A stretch of DNA of 64,000 bases from Cyathus striatus (GCA_025738555.1 JAOVFP010000017.1:2294001-2358000); one strand, 5' to 3'. Counted from the first letter of the stretch, positions 34,967 through 46,060 are shown. Made by a program: numbers and translations. The notes: generated by a model from the sequence alone, not told the origin.

Positions 34967-36039
34967 ATAGATTAGCACAGTATATTGCTGCAAACCATTT
35001 AAGTATTGATTGTCGCCAGTGTTTATACCAGTACTGCTGGGCAATTTTTATAAATATATTTGTTGGCCAAGAAATAAGTTCGTTGAGAGGCTAGTAGTTC
35101 CTAATAATCTCAGACAAAAAAATTGTAGTCCTAGATATAAATAAACGCAGATGAACCATAACATCAGCCTGAAATGAGGGAGTGAGAATCACAGATTCTA
35201 AGAGTTCGCTAGGAGCCTTACCGATACCCACAGATATCAGATAGGTCTTAAGAGTCAGATGGAAGAACGCGCAGCCCGTGCGCGTTAGCGACAGTGTAGT
35301 TGACAAAGCGACTTGACAATGCGGGTGTCATGCCAAATTCATAAGAAAACTGAGGAACTTAAAGCTAAAGCGAAGGTTTTTCTTCTCATCATAAATGCAT
35401 GTAGTGAGACGTTCATCTCAACCCAATCCCCGGACCCGGCGCCCCCTCCTCTGATAATGACATCAACAGCGTTGTGTTTCTTAGAGGTCTTAAACAAACA
35501 ATTACATAGTCATCCGATGCAGGCACTGTCGACTTGCTCCAGGCTAAGTAAGTAGCATTGTCCATGATTGTAGCAAGTACTCCGAATCAACCAACTCACT
35601 CGGCACTTTCTGAGTGCACTGGTACTTATGCACTACAGTATCTAACTCATTTGTATCATATATTATGCTGGACATTCCCCAACATCATCACGGGTTGAAT
35701 GGTTCTCTGACCTGGAATCATCTCTTACGATGCCAAATGATGGGAATTCCAGAACTTGAACATTCATTGTCTGGTAAAAGTATACTGGGGAGACTATCTG
35801 CACTATTTGATTGGCTTGAATGGGAAGTCCATCGGAAAATACAGCCAACTCAGAAGTTCAGTGATTGTTAACAAGGCGATGTCGGATTTCACAGGTTACC
35901 GATTCCCCGCGTCAGCATCAGCGTCACCTGCCATACCGTTTACATCAATCGTCGAGTCATAGCAGCTTAGCGCTCAATGGTCAATCAAAAGATATATAAA
36001 TATGTTGCGAGTCAACAACTGTCTCTATCAACTTCCAAC
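34967..36039. other. Spacer of the duplicated unit, copy 2
   Basis: Corresponds to 9845-11198. No gene. The F4 promoter box GATATATAAATATG is near 35992. Confidence 0.6.
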
Positions 36040-37213
36040 ATGTTATTCCCAACTTACCCGGAAGAAATATTCGAAGGAATCATCCCACACCTCTCAGACG
36101 ATATATCATCCCTCAAATCATGTGCACTCGCTTCGCATTTCTTCTACTTAATCGCCTTTCGACTCTTCTTCGCAGTTGTTGAATTCCATCGAGATCCGAG
36201 CTATCGAAAAGATATACCCCCTCCACAATTTGAATGCTTCTACGAAGTCCTCCAGGAATCCCTGCCCGCTGAACGTCTAGCTTCAGCCGTGAAGGTTCTC
36301 AAAATCTCTAATGGACGACCTTTGTTCTGTCTCCGAATGGGATGCATATCCAAATTGGGTGTCCAAAGAGCCGGATCGAATTGGCTACTTTCTGAGGATA
36401 ATGCAAAACTTGCGATCGTTGTCCATTATGCAGTACGGTTTTACAAGGGAGCGGAGTCCTCCCCTTATTCCTGAGATTTTGCTCAGAGACACAGAGCATA
36501 TCATTATGAATAGGAGCTTAACTTCACTACTGTTACGTCCCGATTAGAATAAACTCGTTAGCCTACTGTTCTACGACACTTCAGAATTTGTCCATTGGAT
36601 ATTTATCTTCTCAGCATGTTTCGTCTGTGTCTTGAGACGGACCAGCTCCATTACCCCTTCACCGATCCTCCATGGCAAAAATAATGACACTTTCATTTGT
36701 ACAATATGGGCGTGAGATTCTGGAGCTAATGAGGACTATCTCCAATTCTCGCTCCCATAGCCTCTCACTTTCAGAACTTCGAGATATCGTCATCCTTCGA
36801 ACCGCGAGTACACTCGATCTGGACGCTTTGGAAATTTTACTGTCACAGGTTTCAAGAGGTCAAATTGAAACATTGAACATAGAGCTGAACTGGAACAGAA
36901 GTACGTATAAGTACAGCTGATTTTACTCTAATCCTGCTGATAAAAACTCGATCTCCAGCTTTGAATACGGTTTTGTCCCCAAAGGCGCTTTCTTGCATCA
37001 AGCACCTAATTCTTCGAAGTCGGCTCCCGTTAAATATTACACCTATCATAAAGAATATTCAGTCCGACGCAATCATCAAAATGATACAACTCAGATTTTG
37101 GCTAAATAACCCACGTAAAATATTTACTACGGACCAGGTGGAGGCTCTCGAGGTGGAACTCCTCCAGCTCATGACGAGAATCCCGACACTGGAAAACATA
37201 ACGATCCGCATTG
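36040..37213 (+). pseudogene. F-box protein pseudogene (copy F4), truncated by R3
   Basis: Starts MLFPTYPEEIFEGIIPHLSD, with an F-box at residues about 5-45. A 2-nt deletion near 36320 shifts the frame relative to F2, and a deletion near 36535 removes part of the loop seen in F2. At 37213 the F-box sequence (ATCCGCATTG) jumps directly into R repeat sequence (TGCGGAACAATAGC), so the last about 100 codons are missing. Not functional. Confidence 0.75.
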
Positions 37214-38990
37214 TGCGGAACAATAGCGGAATCCGGAATTCGGGTTCGTCTGGAGCTGACGCTTATCAAATCATATATAGGATAAGCCTCAGAAATTTGC
37301 CCGGCGCTTCGTTCTGCAGACAAATTGGACGAGAGTAGTAAGTACTTCACTAGAAAATCGGGTTGGGAACTTGGTTTTACTTACAGAAATGGAATATCAC
37401 CTCCTTATACATCCTTACTTCTGGGCCCAATTATATGTCTCGTCTAACCGAGTCAAGCCTTCGTTTCAACACGTTTGCGGCGTGACTCTAATGCGATTGA
37501 TCATTGATGACTATGATATGTCCCTCACTTGTGGCGGGCAACTTTTTTACAGTTGGCAAAATCCATGTAAATTTGACATCAATAACGTTACATATTGAGT
37601 ACATATGTGCCATCGCAAGATGTAGACAAAATGTAAGCAAAATCCATTACCATGAACGGAAATAATTTCCATATATAGGAAAACATTTTGCGAATAATTT
37701 GCCCACGTATCGCAATTGTTTTACCAGTTGCAATATCTAACGTTATTGCTGTCGATTTTGCCGGCTGATGGCGACGGCAAAATAGTTGCCTGCCACCTGT
37801 GCCTCCTCTTCAGGTGGACGGGTTCATACTATGGGAGGCTAGAAGCATGTCAAGCGCTCCTTATCTGGCATGAGAAAAATTATTACTCGCATTTTCGAAC
37901 GATATTAACATCGACTCGTTAGGCAATGCTCATGCTATGACGATGATGTTGCAAATTCTTTTCCAGGTCAAGAATTACTTTCGACATATCCGGTTATACG
38001 GCGTTAACATTACGTTGCAGTCGGACACCCCGCAATATTCAGTCTACCACTTGACAGAGCGAATTTTCTTGGCTTTAAACTGTAAGACATTCTTCTTTAG
38101 TTTTTTGATACCAGGCGCTGAAAATATACCAACGACATATATAGTAAGCTCGTTATTTATTTTTGTCAGAAGTCATTGCCAAGCTAACCTTGACCTGAAC
38201 TACATGGGCATTTCTAGCTTGTCGTAGTTACAGCTGGACATTCACTACAACGTTGAAAAGCGTCGATATACGATAAAATTACAACCGCTTATTCAAGAAC
38301 TTCGACTGTGAAGTTGTACCAACGGGATCGATGTATAAGTAACTTTGCATTTTTGTAGTTAGAAAACTGAGACACAATCAGGTTACTATCTATACTTCAT
38401 GGACTTCACCAATTGCCGGAAATCAAAATTCTGGCGGCCACCCTTCGACTTACCTTTCACTGGCATAGTCTCAGAATCGAGAGCCCATCAACTTCAAAGT
38501 TATTTTTAGTAGTTCCTAGTCAACTAAAGTCTAAGGCATCCAGTGCCAGATGTTGGAAGCAGCAGACACTGCTTCTCTGAAGCATGAGGGTAGTGGAGGT
38601 CATTCTTGCGTTCCTTAATAACTGGTAGTTTTTTATCACAAGGTTACTTATTGGTTACAAGGTGAAATAGGGACAATCCTAAGATATGGAGGCTCAAGCC
38701 GCTCACTTGATCAGTATCTATTGCCGGAAAGTAAAATCTGTCAAGACTTCAATCAAACCGGTGACCTTCGACAGTGTTCAGTGTATAATGTACGCTCGCC
38801 GCCCCTCTCAAATCGACTGTACACCGTTAGGGTGGTGGTAGTCATCATCATGATAGTTCTGCTGCAATATATTCCACGTGGTCCGACAGCACATAGAATG
38901 ACGTATATGGATCTGGTTTTAAAGCTTGAAAAAAACGCTCATGATGGCTTTAAGCTTTCTCAGTGATAGTTACAAATTGAAACCAACGTT
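37214..38990 (+). repeat. R repeat, copy R3, 5'-truncated, with barwin-linked block
   Basis: It begins inside R (equivalent to about 26855 in R1) and runs through the same downstream block as R2. It is interrupted by a 275-bp inverted-repeat insertion (37527-37801). It ends in the upstream region of barwin copy 3. No intact frame. Confidence 0.65.
37527..37801. mobile_element. 275-bp MITE-like insertion in R3
   Basis: The left end ACTTGTGGCGGGCAACTTTT and the right end, read inverted, CACAGGTGGCAGGCAACTAT form imperfect terminal inverted repeats. CCTC flanks both sides. R1 keeps the empty site (ATGACCCTCCTCTTCAGG near 27155). No ORF; superfamily not assigned. Confidence 0.75.
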
Positions 38991-39274
38991 TCTAAACTTT
39001 ACCAGATCGTTTAACTGCATGAACGTGCCATCAACCCGTTGAAGGCGTAGTCTACCGTCGTTCTTCAAGTTGCGCAACCTGTTCTTGTTTTGTCATAGAC
39101 TAGTCTCGTCAAGATCTTGTGGTGGGAAGATGATGTAATTTCTGATAAAAGTATCTTGGTACGAATCGTTGAAGACCTATTTTTAATTGATTGAGGAGAA
39201 TATAAGATGCTGCGTTCTACGAGGGTATTCAACAGTTCAGACTTAGTGTCTAACAACTTACCATCATTCGCAAT

Positions 39275-39961
39275 ATGGTTTCATTTAACATCTCTACAGC
39301 TTTTGCTTTCATGCTTGCAGCAGCTGCATCCGTGAACGCGTTCACCGGCGAAGGTTCGTTCAATCGCTGTTCTATTTTTTATCATTGCAGACAGAGCTAA
39401 CTGGGGTACTATAGTCACCTGGTACTCACCCAGTAATACATGCATTATAGTGGTAGGGTAAGAACGATGATTCTGATATATGTTATAGCGTCCGTTGGCG
39501 ACCACAGAGGAATCGGTTCTTGTGGAACTAAGATCAACGACGGGGACTACTCAGCGGCTGTCTCGTACAAGTTGTTTGACACCTACCCGTTCGTCCTCAC
39601 CCCAAAATGCATCTGCATCGTGCTGACCACCTTAATTTGTTATAGCGGTGCTGGCCCTAATCCTAACAAGTACGTTATTCAATGCCCACCCGAAATTTCT
39701 CGAATACAGAACTAATTCTTGTATAGGAACCCCATCTGCGGAAAGTCTTTGCGCGCTACATGTAAGTTACGGGCATTCTTTTACTCACGATCGTTACTTA
39801 ACCCGGAAAAAGACGGAGGAAAGTCGGTCACTGTTAAAGTTGTCGACCGATGCGCAGATTGCCAGGGAATGTACAACGTTGACATGACCAAAACTGCGTT
39901 CCAGCAGCTTGCTGGTTTGGATGTTGGAAGGCTCCGCAATGTTCAGTGGAACTGGGTTTAG
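39275..39961 (+). CDS. Barwin-like / double-psi beta-barrel secreted protein, copy 3
   Basis: Five exons (39275-39353, 39489-39588, 39646-39669, 39727-39761, 39813-39961), each the same length as in copy 2; 128 aa, no lesion. The signal peptide MVSFNISTAFAFMLAAAASV differs from copy 2 and is shared with copy 4. Domain landmarks: GIGSCGTKINDGDYSAAVS, NPICGKS, VKVVDRCADCQG, VDMTKTAFQQLAGLD, VQWNWV. Copies 3 and 4 are a tandem pair 2.31 kb apart and more alike to each other than to copies 1 and 2. Confidence 0.85.
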
Positions 39962-40489
39962 ATAAATTAGGATCAATGTAGATCAAATGTAGATGGGAAA
40001 AAGTGCCGTGTACTTACAGTTGGATAGATGTTCATTATCGTCAATGTGAATAAGAACTTACTCAAGCACCTGGAGTAGCCTTCACCGGTTGTTGGTTTTG
40101 AACGTTACACCAATTATCTTTCCAAATGCAAGACACGTTGATGAAAGCTGAAATAAGTGACTTGCGCTAACCATTGAACCATTGATAATTTGACCAAACT
40201 TAACAGGAATCTCGAGGTTAGTTGTTCTCCACTGACCGCGTCCATCTCACATCTCACATCGAGCTTTCATTCTTCAATAAATACAGTATTGTTTAACTCG
40301 GTCATGTATTGTTTCGACCAACGCTTAGGTAGCAGGTGGTCGTAGTAACATTCCTTCCGTATGCCCTTGAGTCAAAGATATGTCCGCGAGTTGAACTTCG
40401 ACTGGAAGCATAATCATCCCATAGCTATCTTAGGTTCTGCATCGACATTGTCACTACATGGACGTCTTGCTATGAGGATGTTATAAAAT
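39962..40489. other. Spacer after barwin copy 3
   Basis: Related to 42270-42930 after copy 4. No intact gene; it contains decayed sequence matching the minus-strand frame at 42598-42825. Confidence 0.5.
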
Positions 40490-41440
40490 GAGGTACCAGG
40501 CTTTAGGCTGTAAGACATTCTTCCTTAGTGGAATGGCAGGCGGGACGATGACTAGAGCACAGCGCGCGATGATGATGGTCTATTCTTGCTAAAGTCGTCG
40601 TCTGTCGTCTGTCTGCTGTACGTTAGTGCTGACTAATTTACCATGGTCACGTGACCATTGTAGTCTCCCTACTCTGTGCCGATCTCCCTACTCCATTAGT
40701 TTGTTTGATACCAGGCGCTGAAAATATACCAACGACATTATTTATAATAAGCTCGTTATTTATTTTTGTCGGAAGTCGTTGCCAAGCTAACCTCGACCTG
40801 AACTACATGGGTATTTCTAGCTTGTCCTAGTTACGGCTGGACATTCACTATAACGTTGAAAAGGAGCACTCACGTCGATATGCGATAAAATCACAACCGA
40901 TTGTTTAAGAACTTCGATAGTGAAATTGTACCAACGGGATTGACGTATAACTTTGCATTTCTCTAGTTCCAAAACTGAGACGCAATCAGGTTACTGTCTA
41001 TACTTCATGGACTCCACCAATAGCCAAAAATCAAAGTTCTGGCGGCCACCAAACTTCGACTTACCATTCCCTGGCAAGTAGATTCTCCAAAGCATGAGGT
41101 GGAGGTCATTCTTGCGTTCCTTGGTGGCTGGTAGTTTTTCATCACAGGGTTATTGGTTACAAGGTGAAATGGGGGACGAATCACGATCACAAGATATGGA
41201 GGCTCATTTGATCGGTACCAGAAAGTAAAGTCCGTCGAGACTTCAACCAAACCGATGATCTTCGACAGCGTTCAGTGTGTGGTGTACGCTCGCAGCCCAT
41301 GGGCATCATTGCAATTTGACTTCCTTTACAGACTCTCAAAACCGACTATACAACGTCGGGGTGGCAGTAGTCCTTATCGTGATCGTTCTTCGGCAATATA
41401 TCATAGACTGGTCTCGTCAAGGTCTCGTCGTCAGAAGATG
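40490..41440 (+). repeat. R repeat, copy R4 (3' part), with barwin-linked block
   Basis: Starts at the CTTTAGGCTGTAAGACATTC segment of R and continues into the same block as after R2 and R3. It is interrupted by a 167-bp insertion (40529-40695) and leads into the promoter of barwin copy 4. Confidence 0.65.
40529..40695. mobile_element. 167-bp MITE-like insertion in R4
   Basis: Flanked by TTAG on both sides (40525-40528, 40696-40699). Ends TGGAATGG and, inverted, TGGAGTAG are weak terminal repeats. R2 shows the empty site CATTCTTCCTTAGTTTGTTT near 31690. It contains a perfect 16-bp palindrome ATGGTCACGTGACCAT. Confidence 0.7.
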
Positions 41441-41584
41441 ATGTAATTACTGACAAAAGTATATTGGTACGAAGTTGAAGACGTAGTTTTAATCGATCGA
41501 AAAGAATATAAATGCTGCGTTCTACGAAGGTATTCATCAGTTCAGACCTTGCTTAGTGTCTAACAACTTACCATCATTCGCAAT

Positions 41585-42266
41585 ATGGTTTCATTCAACA
41601 TCTCTACAGCTTTTGCTTTCATGCTTGCAGCAGCTGCATCCGTGAATGCGCTCACTGGCGAAGGTTCGTTCGATCGTTGTTTATTTGTTATCATATGCGG
41701 ACAGAACTAACTGGAGTACTATAGCCACCTGGTACGAACCCAGTAAGCCATGCATCATAGTGGTAGAGTAAGAATAATAATGCTGAACTATGTTATAGCT
41801 TCCGTTGGCGACCACAGAGGAATCGGTGCTTGTGGAACTAGAATCAGCGACTGGGACCACTCAACGGCTGTCTCGTACAAGTTGTTTGACACCTATCCGT
41901 TTGTCGTCACCTTGAACTTATTTGTATCGCGCTGACCAGTTCGAATATAGTGGTGCTGGCCCCAATCCCAACAAGTACGTTGTTGAAATGCCCACTCGAA
42001 ATTTCCCGAAAACAGAACTAATTCTTGCATAGCAACCCCATCTGTGGAAGATCTTTGCGCGCTACATGTAGGTTACAGGCATTCTTTATTCGCAATCGTC
42101 ACTTAACCAGGAAAAAGACGAAGGAAAGTCGGTCACTGTTAAAGTTGTCGACCGATGCGCGGATTGCGAGGGAACGTACAACGTTGACATGACCAAAATT
42201 GCGTTCCAGAAGCTTGCTGACTTGGATATTGGGAGACTCCGCAATGTTCAGTGGAACTGGGTTTAG
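41585..42266 (+). CDS. Barwin-like / double-psi beta-barrel secreted protein, copy 4
   Basis: Exons 41585-41663, 41799-41898, 41951-41974, 42033-42067, 42118-42266; 128 aa, open throughout. The signal peptide matches copy 3. Domain: GIGACGTRISDWDHSTAVS, NPICGRS, VVDRCADCEG, VDMTKIAFQKLADLD, VQWNWV. It carries several substitutions at positions conserved in the other three copies (for example D to H and A to T in DYSAAV), so it may be under relaxed constraint, but every Cys and the VVDRC Asp remain. Confidence 0.85.
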
Positions 42267-42597
42267 ATAAACAAGGATCAATGTAGATCAAAAATAGTGC
42301 CGTGTACTTACAGTTGGATAGATGTTTATTATCGTCGATGTGAATAAGAACTTGCTTAAGCACCTGGAGTACTAGCCTTCAGCGGTTGTTAGTTTTGAAG
42401 GTTATACCAGTTATCTCTCCAAAGCAAGACGCTTTGATGTGCCATGCAGACTCAGTGTGCCCGGATAGAAAGCTGAAATAAGCGACTTGCACTAACCATT
42501 GAGGTTAGTTTCAAACTAGAGGGCGCGCTTTTCAATGCGGGATGTGTTCGATAATCGAATATGCAATGCATTCATTGAGCGTACCACTCTGAAAATC

Positions 42598-42825
42598 TTA
42601 CCCCCATTCTTCACTGGCCGTGTCTCCTGGCGCCCACTTTCCGCCTGCGTCGTAGTCTGAACATTGTTTCCTTGTTGTTTCCATATTATATACCACATAG
42701 AGCTTCCATTCTCCAGCAAATACAGTATCGTTTAACTGGACCATGTATTTCTTCGATTCGGCCGCACCCAACGCTTGGGTAGCAGGTGGTCGTAGTAGCA
42801 CTCCCTTCGTATACCCTTGAGTCAA
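42598..42825 (-). pseudogene. Unrecognised small ORF after barwin copy 4
   Basis: A 75-codon frame (MTQGYTKGVLLRPPATQALG ... YDAGGKWAPGDTASEEW) whose WKLYVVYNMET and GGKW.PG pieces resemble one blade of a fungal fucose-lectin-type propeller, but too little remains to be sure. A GT follows GGG(G) near its end. A decayed copy lies around 40250-40400 after barwin copy 3. It may be the relic of a neighbouring gene carried along in the duplication. Confidence 0.3.
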
Positions 42826-43254
42826 AGATATGTCTACGGGTTAAACTTCAAATGGAAGTATAATCATGCCGTTTCTATCATAGGTTACGCATTGATACAA
42901 CGACACATGGACGTCTTGCTACGAGGGTGCTATAACGAGGTATTACCAGGTGGTGCAAAGGTGGTGTGGATGTTGGTAGCGCACCCTGCTCTCCTCCCAC
43001 TGGCATTTCCAAAAATGAACATTTGATCTCACGGGTTTGGTCACGTGAGTATGAGGACGCGCTTAGTTGAACGCATCAACGAGCCGTTACGAGCGTCGTC
43101 CACCAGGGGGCCGCCGTTACTGCAATTTCCAAAAGTAGCATATCCTATGACCCCGTGGGAAGTGGCTGTGGCCGCGTGCGGAAATTGATCATAACCGGTA
43201 GCCGGTAAGTCACGTGACTTCGACGCGCGCGCATTGTATTACCTGTGTATTACT

Positions 43255-44120
43255 TAGACCGGTGGCCGGTCGGTATCGTGAGACTACGTTCACGTGATAT
43301 GAACGATTGTATCGTGTCGATATACCGACCGGTCCAACTCGTCAAATTTAGGCGGGGTAAAAGTTATCGGCATTAAAGCTTCGCAAAATCGCCTTTTTTG
43401 GGTTTTCGGATAGAGCCGTACTTTCCCATCTCAGTACTCGTGTGCAACGCGTACCTGTTGTCCTCCCTTCCATTACTCCCTCCCAAAGGCTCCTCAACTC
43501 TACCATTTATTGACTACATCTACATATCAACACCACCCGCTGCGCTGAATACGCTACATTAGTCTCCGTGGTCAACGGATAGAACTCAAGATTCAGGCAT
43601 GCCCTCAAAAGTCAACACTGAACAGCATCACAAGGTCTTATGAACAGCTGAAAGTGCGACAACTCCTTTCCATGGCCTCTAAATATGGTAGATTTGGGTG
43701 ATTGGGTGTTTCAAAAGGTTGGAATGTGCAAGGGATAGAGGGAAGATGGTGGAATTGGATTGTTGGAGGTGCTGCTTGGTTGGCTGGTGGGGGCAAGGGA
43801 ACTACATGGGCTATACCTTGGTTCTTAGACATGGTAGTGGTTCAGATAATTGTAAAAGTTATGATACTATTTGAAATGGAGGATACAAAGTGCAAAGCTA
43901 AAGGGAACACAGTAAAAATGAGAGACGATGAGGGAGATCATGCATACCTGCGAGGACTCGAAAATCCCAAAAAGTCAAATTTTGAAGCCCAAAAGGTCTT
44001 AACGCCGATAACTTTTACCCCGCCTAAATTTGACGAGTTGGACCGGTCGGTATATTGACACGATACAATCGTTCATATCATGTGAACGCAGTCTCACGAT
44101 ACCGACCGGCTACCGGTCTA
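43255..44120. mobile_element. Mutator-like (MULE-type) MITE nested in the hAT-like element
   Basis: 866 bp with inverted ends of about 125 bp (TAGACCGGTGGCCGGTCGGT on the left; complement on the right with one change) flanked by a perfect 9-bp direct repeat TGTATTACT (43246-43254 and 44121-44129). Long inverted repeats plus a 9-bp duplication are the hallmark of Mutator-like elements. The interior frame at 43702-44058 mostly translates the right repeat and is not considered a gene. Confidence 0.85.
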
Positions 44121-44323
44121 TGTATTACTATTCATTGATCTACGCACTGTAATTGAAGTATTTCTTGTAAATCACAATCGATAAATACATGTAGAGTTAA
44201 ATTAAATTAATTAATAGACACTATTCGTATATTTTGCTCACTGAATCACTATAAAACTAGTGTAAGAACCTGATTACCCCAAGAATACCCTCCTGCTTAA
44301 CCTCTGCTTTAGCTGATTGCAAC

Positions 44324-44919
44324 ATGCCTCTTCCTGTTAAAAGGACAAAAACTCCAGTTACATTTAAACTAGATGAGTTATCTCTGACAACAACTATTGA
44401 TCCTAGTACTGGATGTCACTTTGTTGTGTGCAACAGATGTGAAGAAACTGTTAGACTTACAGTAACTGCCAATTTTGACCCTATGAACAAACACAGAAAT
44501 GGAAACAAATTATAAGCATGAAATACAAAGCTACAACAATCTGTAAACCTTCAAACCATTGCACCAATGTTCCTATTCACTGCCCATTTTGTCTACCATC
44601 CATATCTGGTGTCCCAAAAACCATCTGGAAATATAATGAAATCAATTATTTTCTTGTATTTCATGGAATAGAAGATCCCTCACAGCCTGGAAAATATTTA
44701 AATACTGAAATCTCTGGGCAGCTATTGGTAGACATTTTCATTTCAAAAGAAGAAGAAAGACTAATGAATATTCCTTATGAGGCAACACTATTTTTTAGAG
44801 ATGAATATGGGATAGGAAACAGTTATGACATTGTACATGTTCAGAATGATTTGAAAGACAAGAAGAAAAGAATAAGATCTGTAAGTGATCAGCAAGCTGT
44901 TCCAAAAGGAAAGAAATAG
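44324..44919 (+). pseudogene. Degenerate C2H2-type zinc-finger-like ORF in the outer element
   Basis: Two frames out of register: 44324-44515 (contains CHFVVCNRCEET) and 44518-44919 (contains HCPFCLPSISGVPKTIWKYN, then ISKEEERLMNIP). The CPFC...IWKYN...EE..M.I pattern is seen in several basidiomycete proteins of unknown role. The junction TAA plus frame change shows it is broken. It is probably cargo or a remnant of the outer transposon's coding capacity. Confidence 0.5.
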
Positions 44920-45188
44920 AAAAATAAATAATCAGTAGTTTAGGTATATTTATTTATTATACTGTGTATAAAAATTACTTGTAGCCTTGTGATGTGTGGC
45001 AGTCTCAGGAGTTCAATGTGTGCACATTGCACATGAAATGATCAAGTTAACTACAATGCGCGCGCGCACCGAAGTCATGTGACTTACCGACTACCGGTTA
45101 CGATCAGTTTCCGCGCGCGGCCACAGCCACTTCCCACGGGGTCATAGGATATGCTACTTTTGGAAATTGCAGTAACGGCGGCCCCCTG

Positions 45189-45825
45189 CTCTCCACCTCT
45201 CCTCCCCACCGCTCGTATACAGCCCCATTCGTCACCCGCCGGACAAAGAAGACCCAGCGGCAGGCCAGTGCCATTCACTGTGAAATGCGGCCCAGTCCTC
45301 GTACCCATGCACAAAAGTGGAGAGAACGGTGGGACAGGGTAATGGATGGTGCGAGGGCGACTCATGCGCTGAGACGGAGCGGCGCTGGACCAGGACGAGT
45401 CCGCTTGGCATACAATGTATATTACTGATGTTCATACTTATAATACAATATTTTATTTACTTTGGTACGAATAGTAATGCTATTGAATGCTAAAAGTGTG
45501 TAAGTACTTTGTATTCCAAATTTTTACTTTAGTTTCATTACATTCTCCCTTGTCATTTTGCTTCTGTATCATCTAAGACGGCGCAATGATTGTCAAAGTA
45601 TTTGTCTGAGAGCTCCAAATAATACAGCCCAATTGTTTGGACAATATTTGGCGATGTCAGGTGGGGGGAAATATTGGGAGTTGATTGGGAGAGTCAAGGG
45701 AGAGTAAGCAAAGAGTAAGGGAACTTGATCATCATACAAATCATACTATGCATTACATACTAGTGATATACATTGAATTAGTACAAATATAGCGTTTCGG
45801 TTGTCGTCTTCGTCAACGTTTATGA
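45189..45825. other. Intergenic after the hAT-like element
   Basis: No gene supported; the minus-strand frames at 45084-45435 mostly translate the terminal repeat and GC-rich flank. Confidence 0.4.
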
Positions 45826-45829
45826 AGAC

Positions 45830-46060
45830 GCTTCCATCAAAGCTTCCTCCCAATCTTCGTCTTTGCGCGACACCAACTCCCTTCATACTCCGCCACAGGA
45901 CACAAGCCTGCAGGATGATCAAGTCCTTTACGAAGATACTTTTGTCAGTAATTACATCATCTTCCGACGACGGGTTGATGGCACGTTCGCGCAGTTGAAT
46001 GACCTGGTAAAGTTTAGAGACCTTGGTGTTAATTTGCAACCATCACTGATGAGCGTTCTT
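45830..46060. repeat. Chimeric duplicated scrap
   Basis: 45830-45935 is a diverged direct copy of the 3' end of zinc-knuckle gene C (46066-46170). 45937-46060 is an inverted, internally deleted copy of the upstream region of the barwin genes (compare 38935-39150 and 41430-41455). The two pieces abut at about 45936. Confidence 0.7.

Larger units (their letters stand above)
43104..45188. mobile_element. hAT-like terminal-inverted-repeat transposon (outer element)
   Basis: About 130-bp near-identical inverted ends: 43104 begins CAGGGGGCCGCCGTTACTGC and 45188 ends with its complement; the match extends to about 43238 and 45060. The flanking 8-mers TCGTCCAC (43096-43103) and CTCTCCAC (45189-45196) share their last five bases, which could be a worn 8-bp target duplication. 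CAGGG-type ends and 8-bp duplications fit the hAT superfamily. The interior has no transposase, only the degenerate frames at 44324-44919, and a second transposon is inserted near its left end. Confidence 0.75.

Noticed and set aside
43702..44058. 118-codon frame in the inner transposon
   Set aside because: Its C-terminal third translates the terminal inverted repeat and the rest has no family features; likely incidental.
45084..45435. Minus-strand frames of 93 and 67 codons
   Set aside because: Largely translate the outer transposon's terminal repeat and GC-rich flank.
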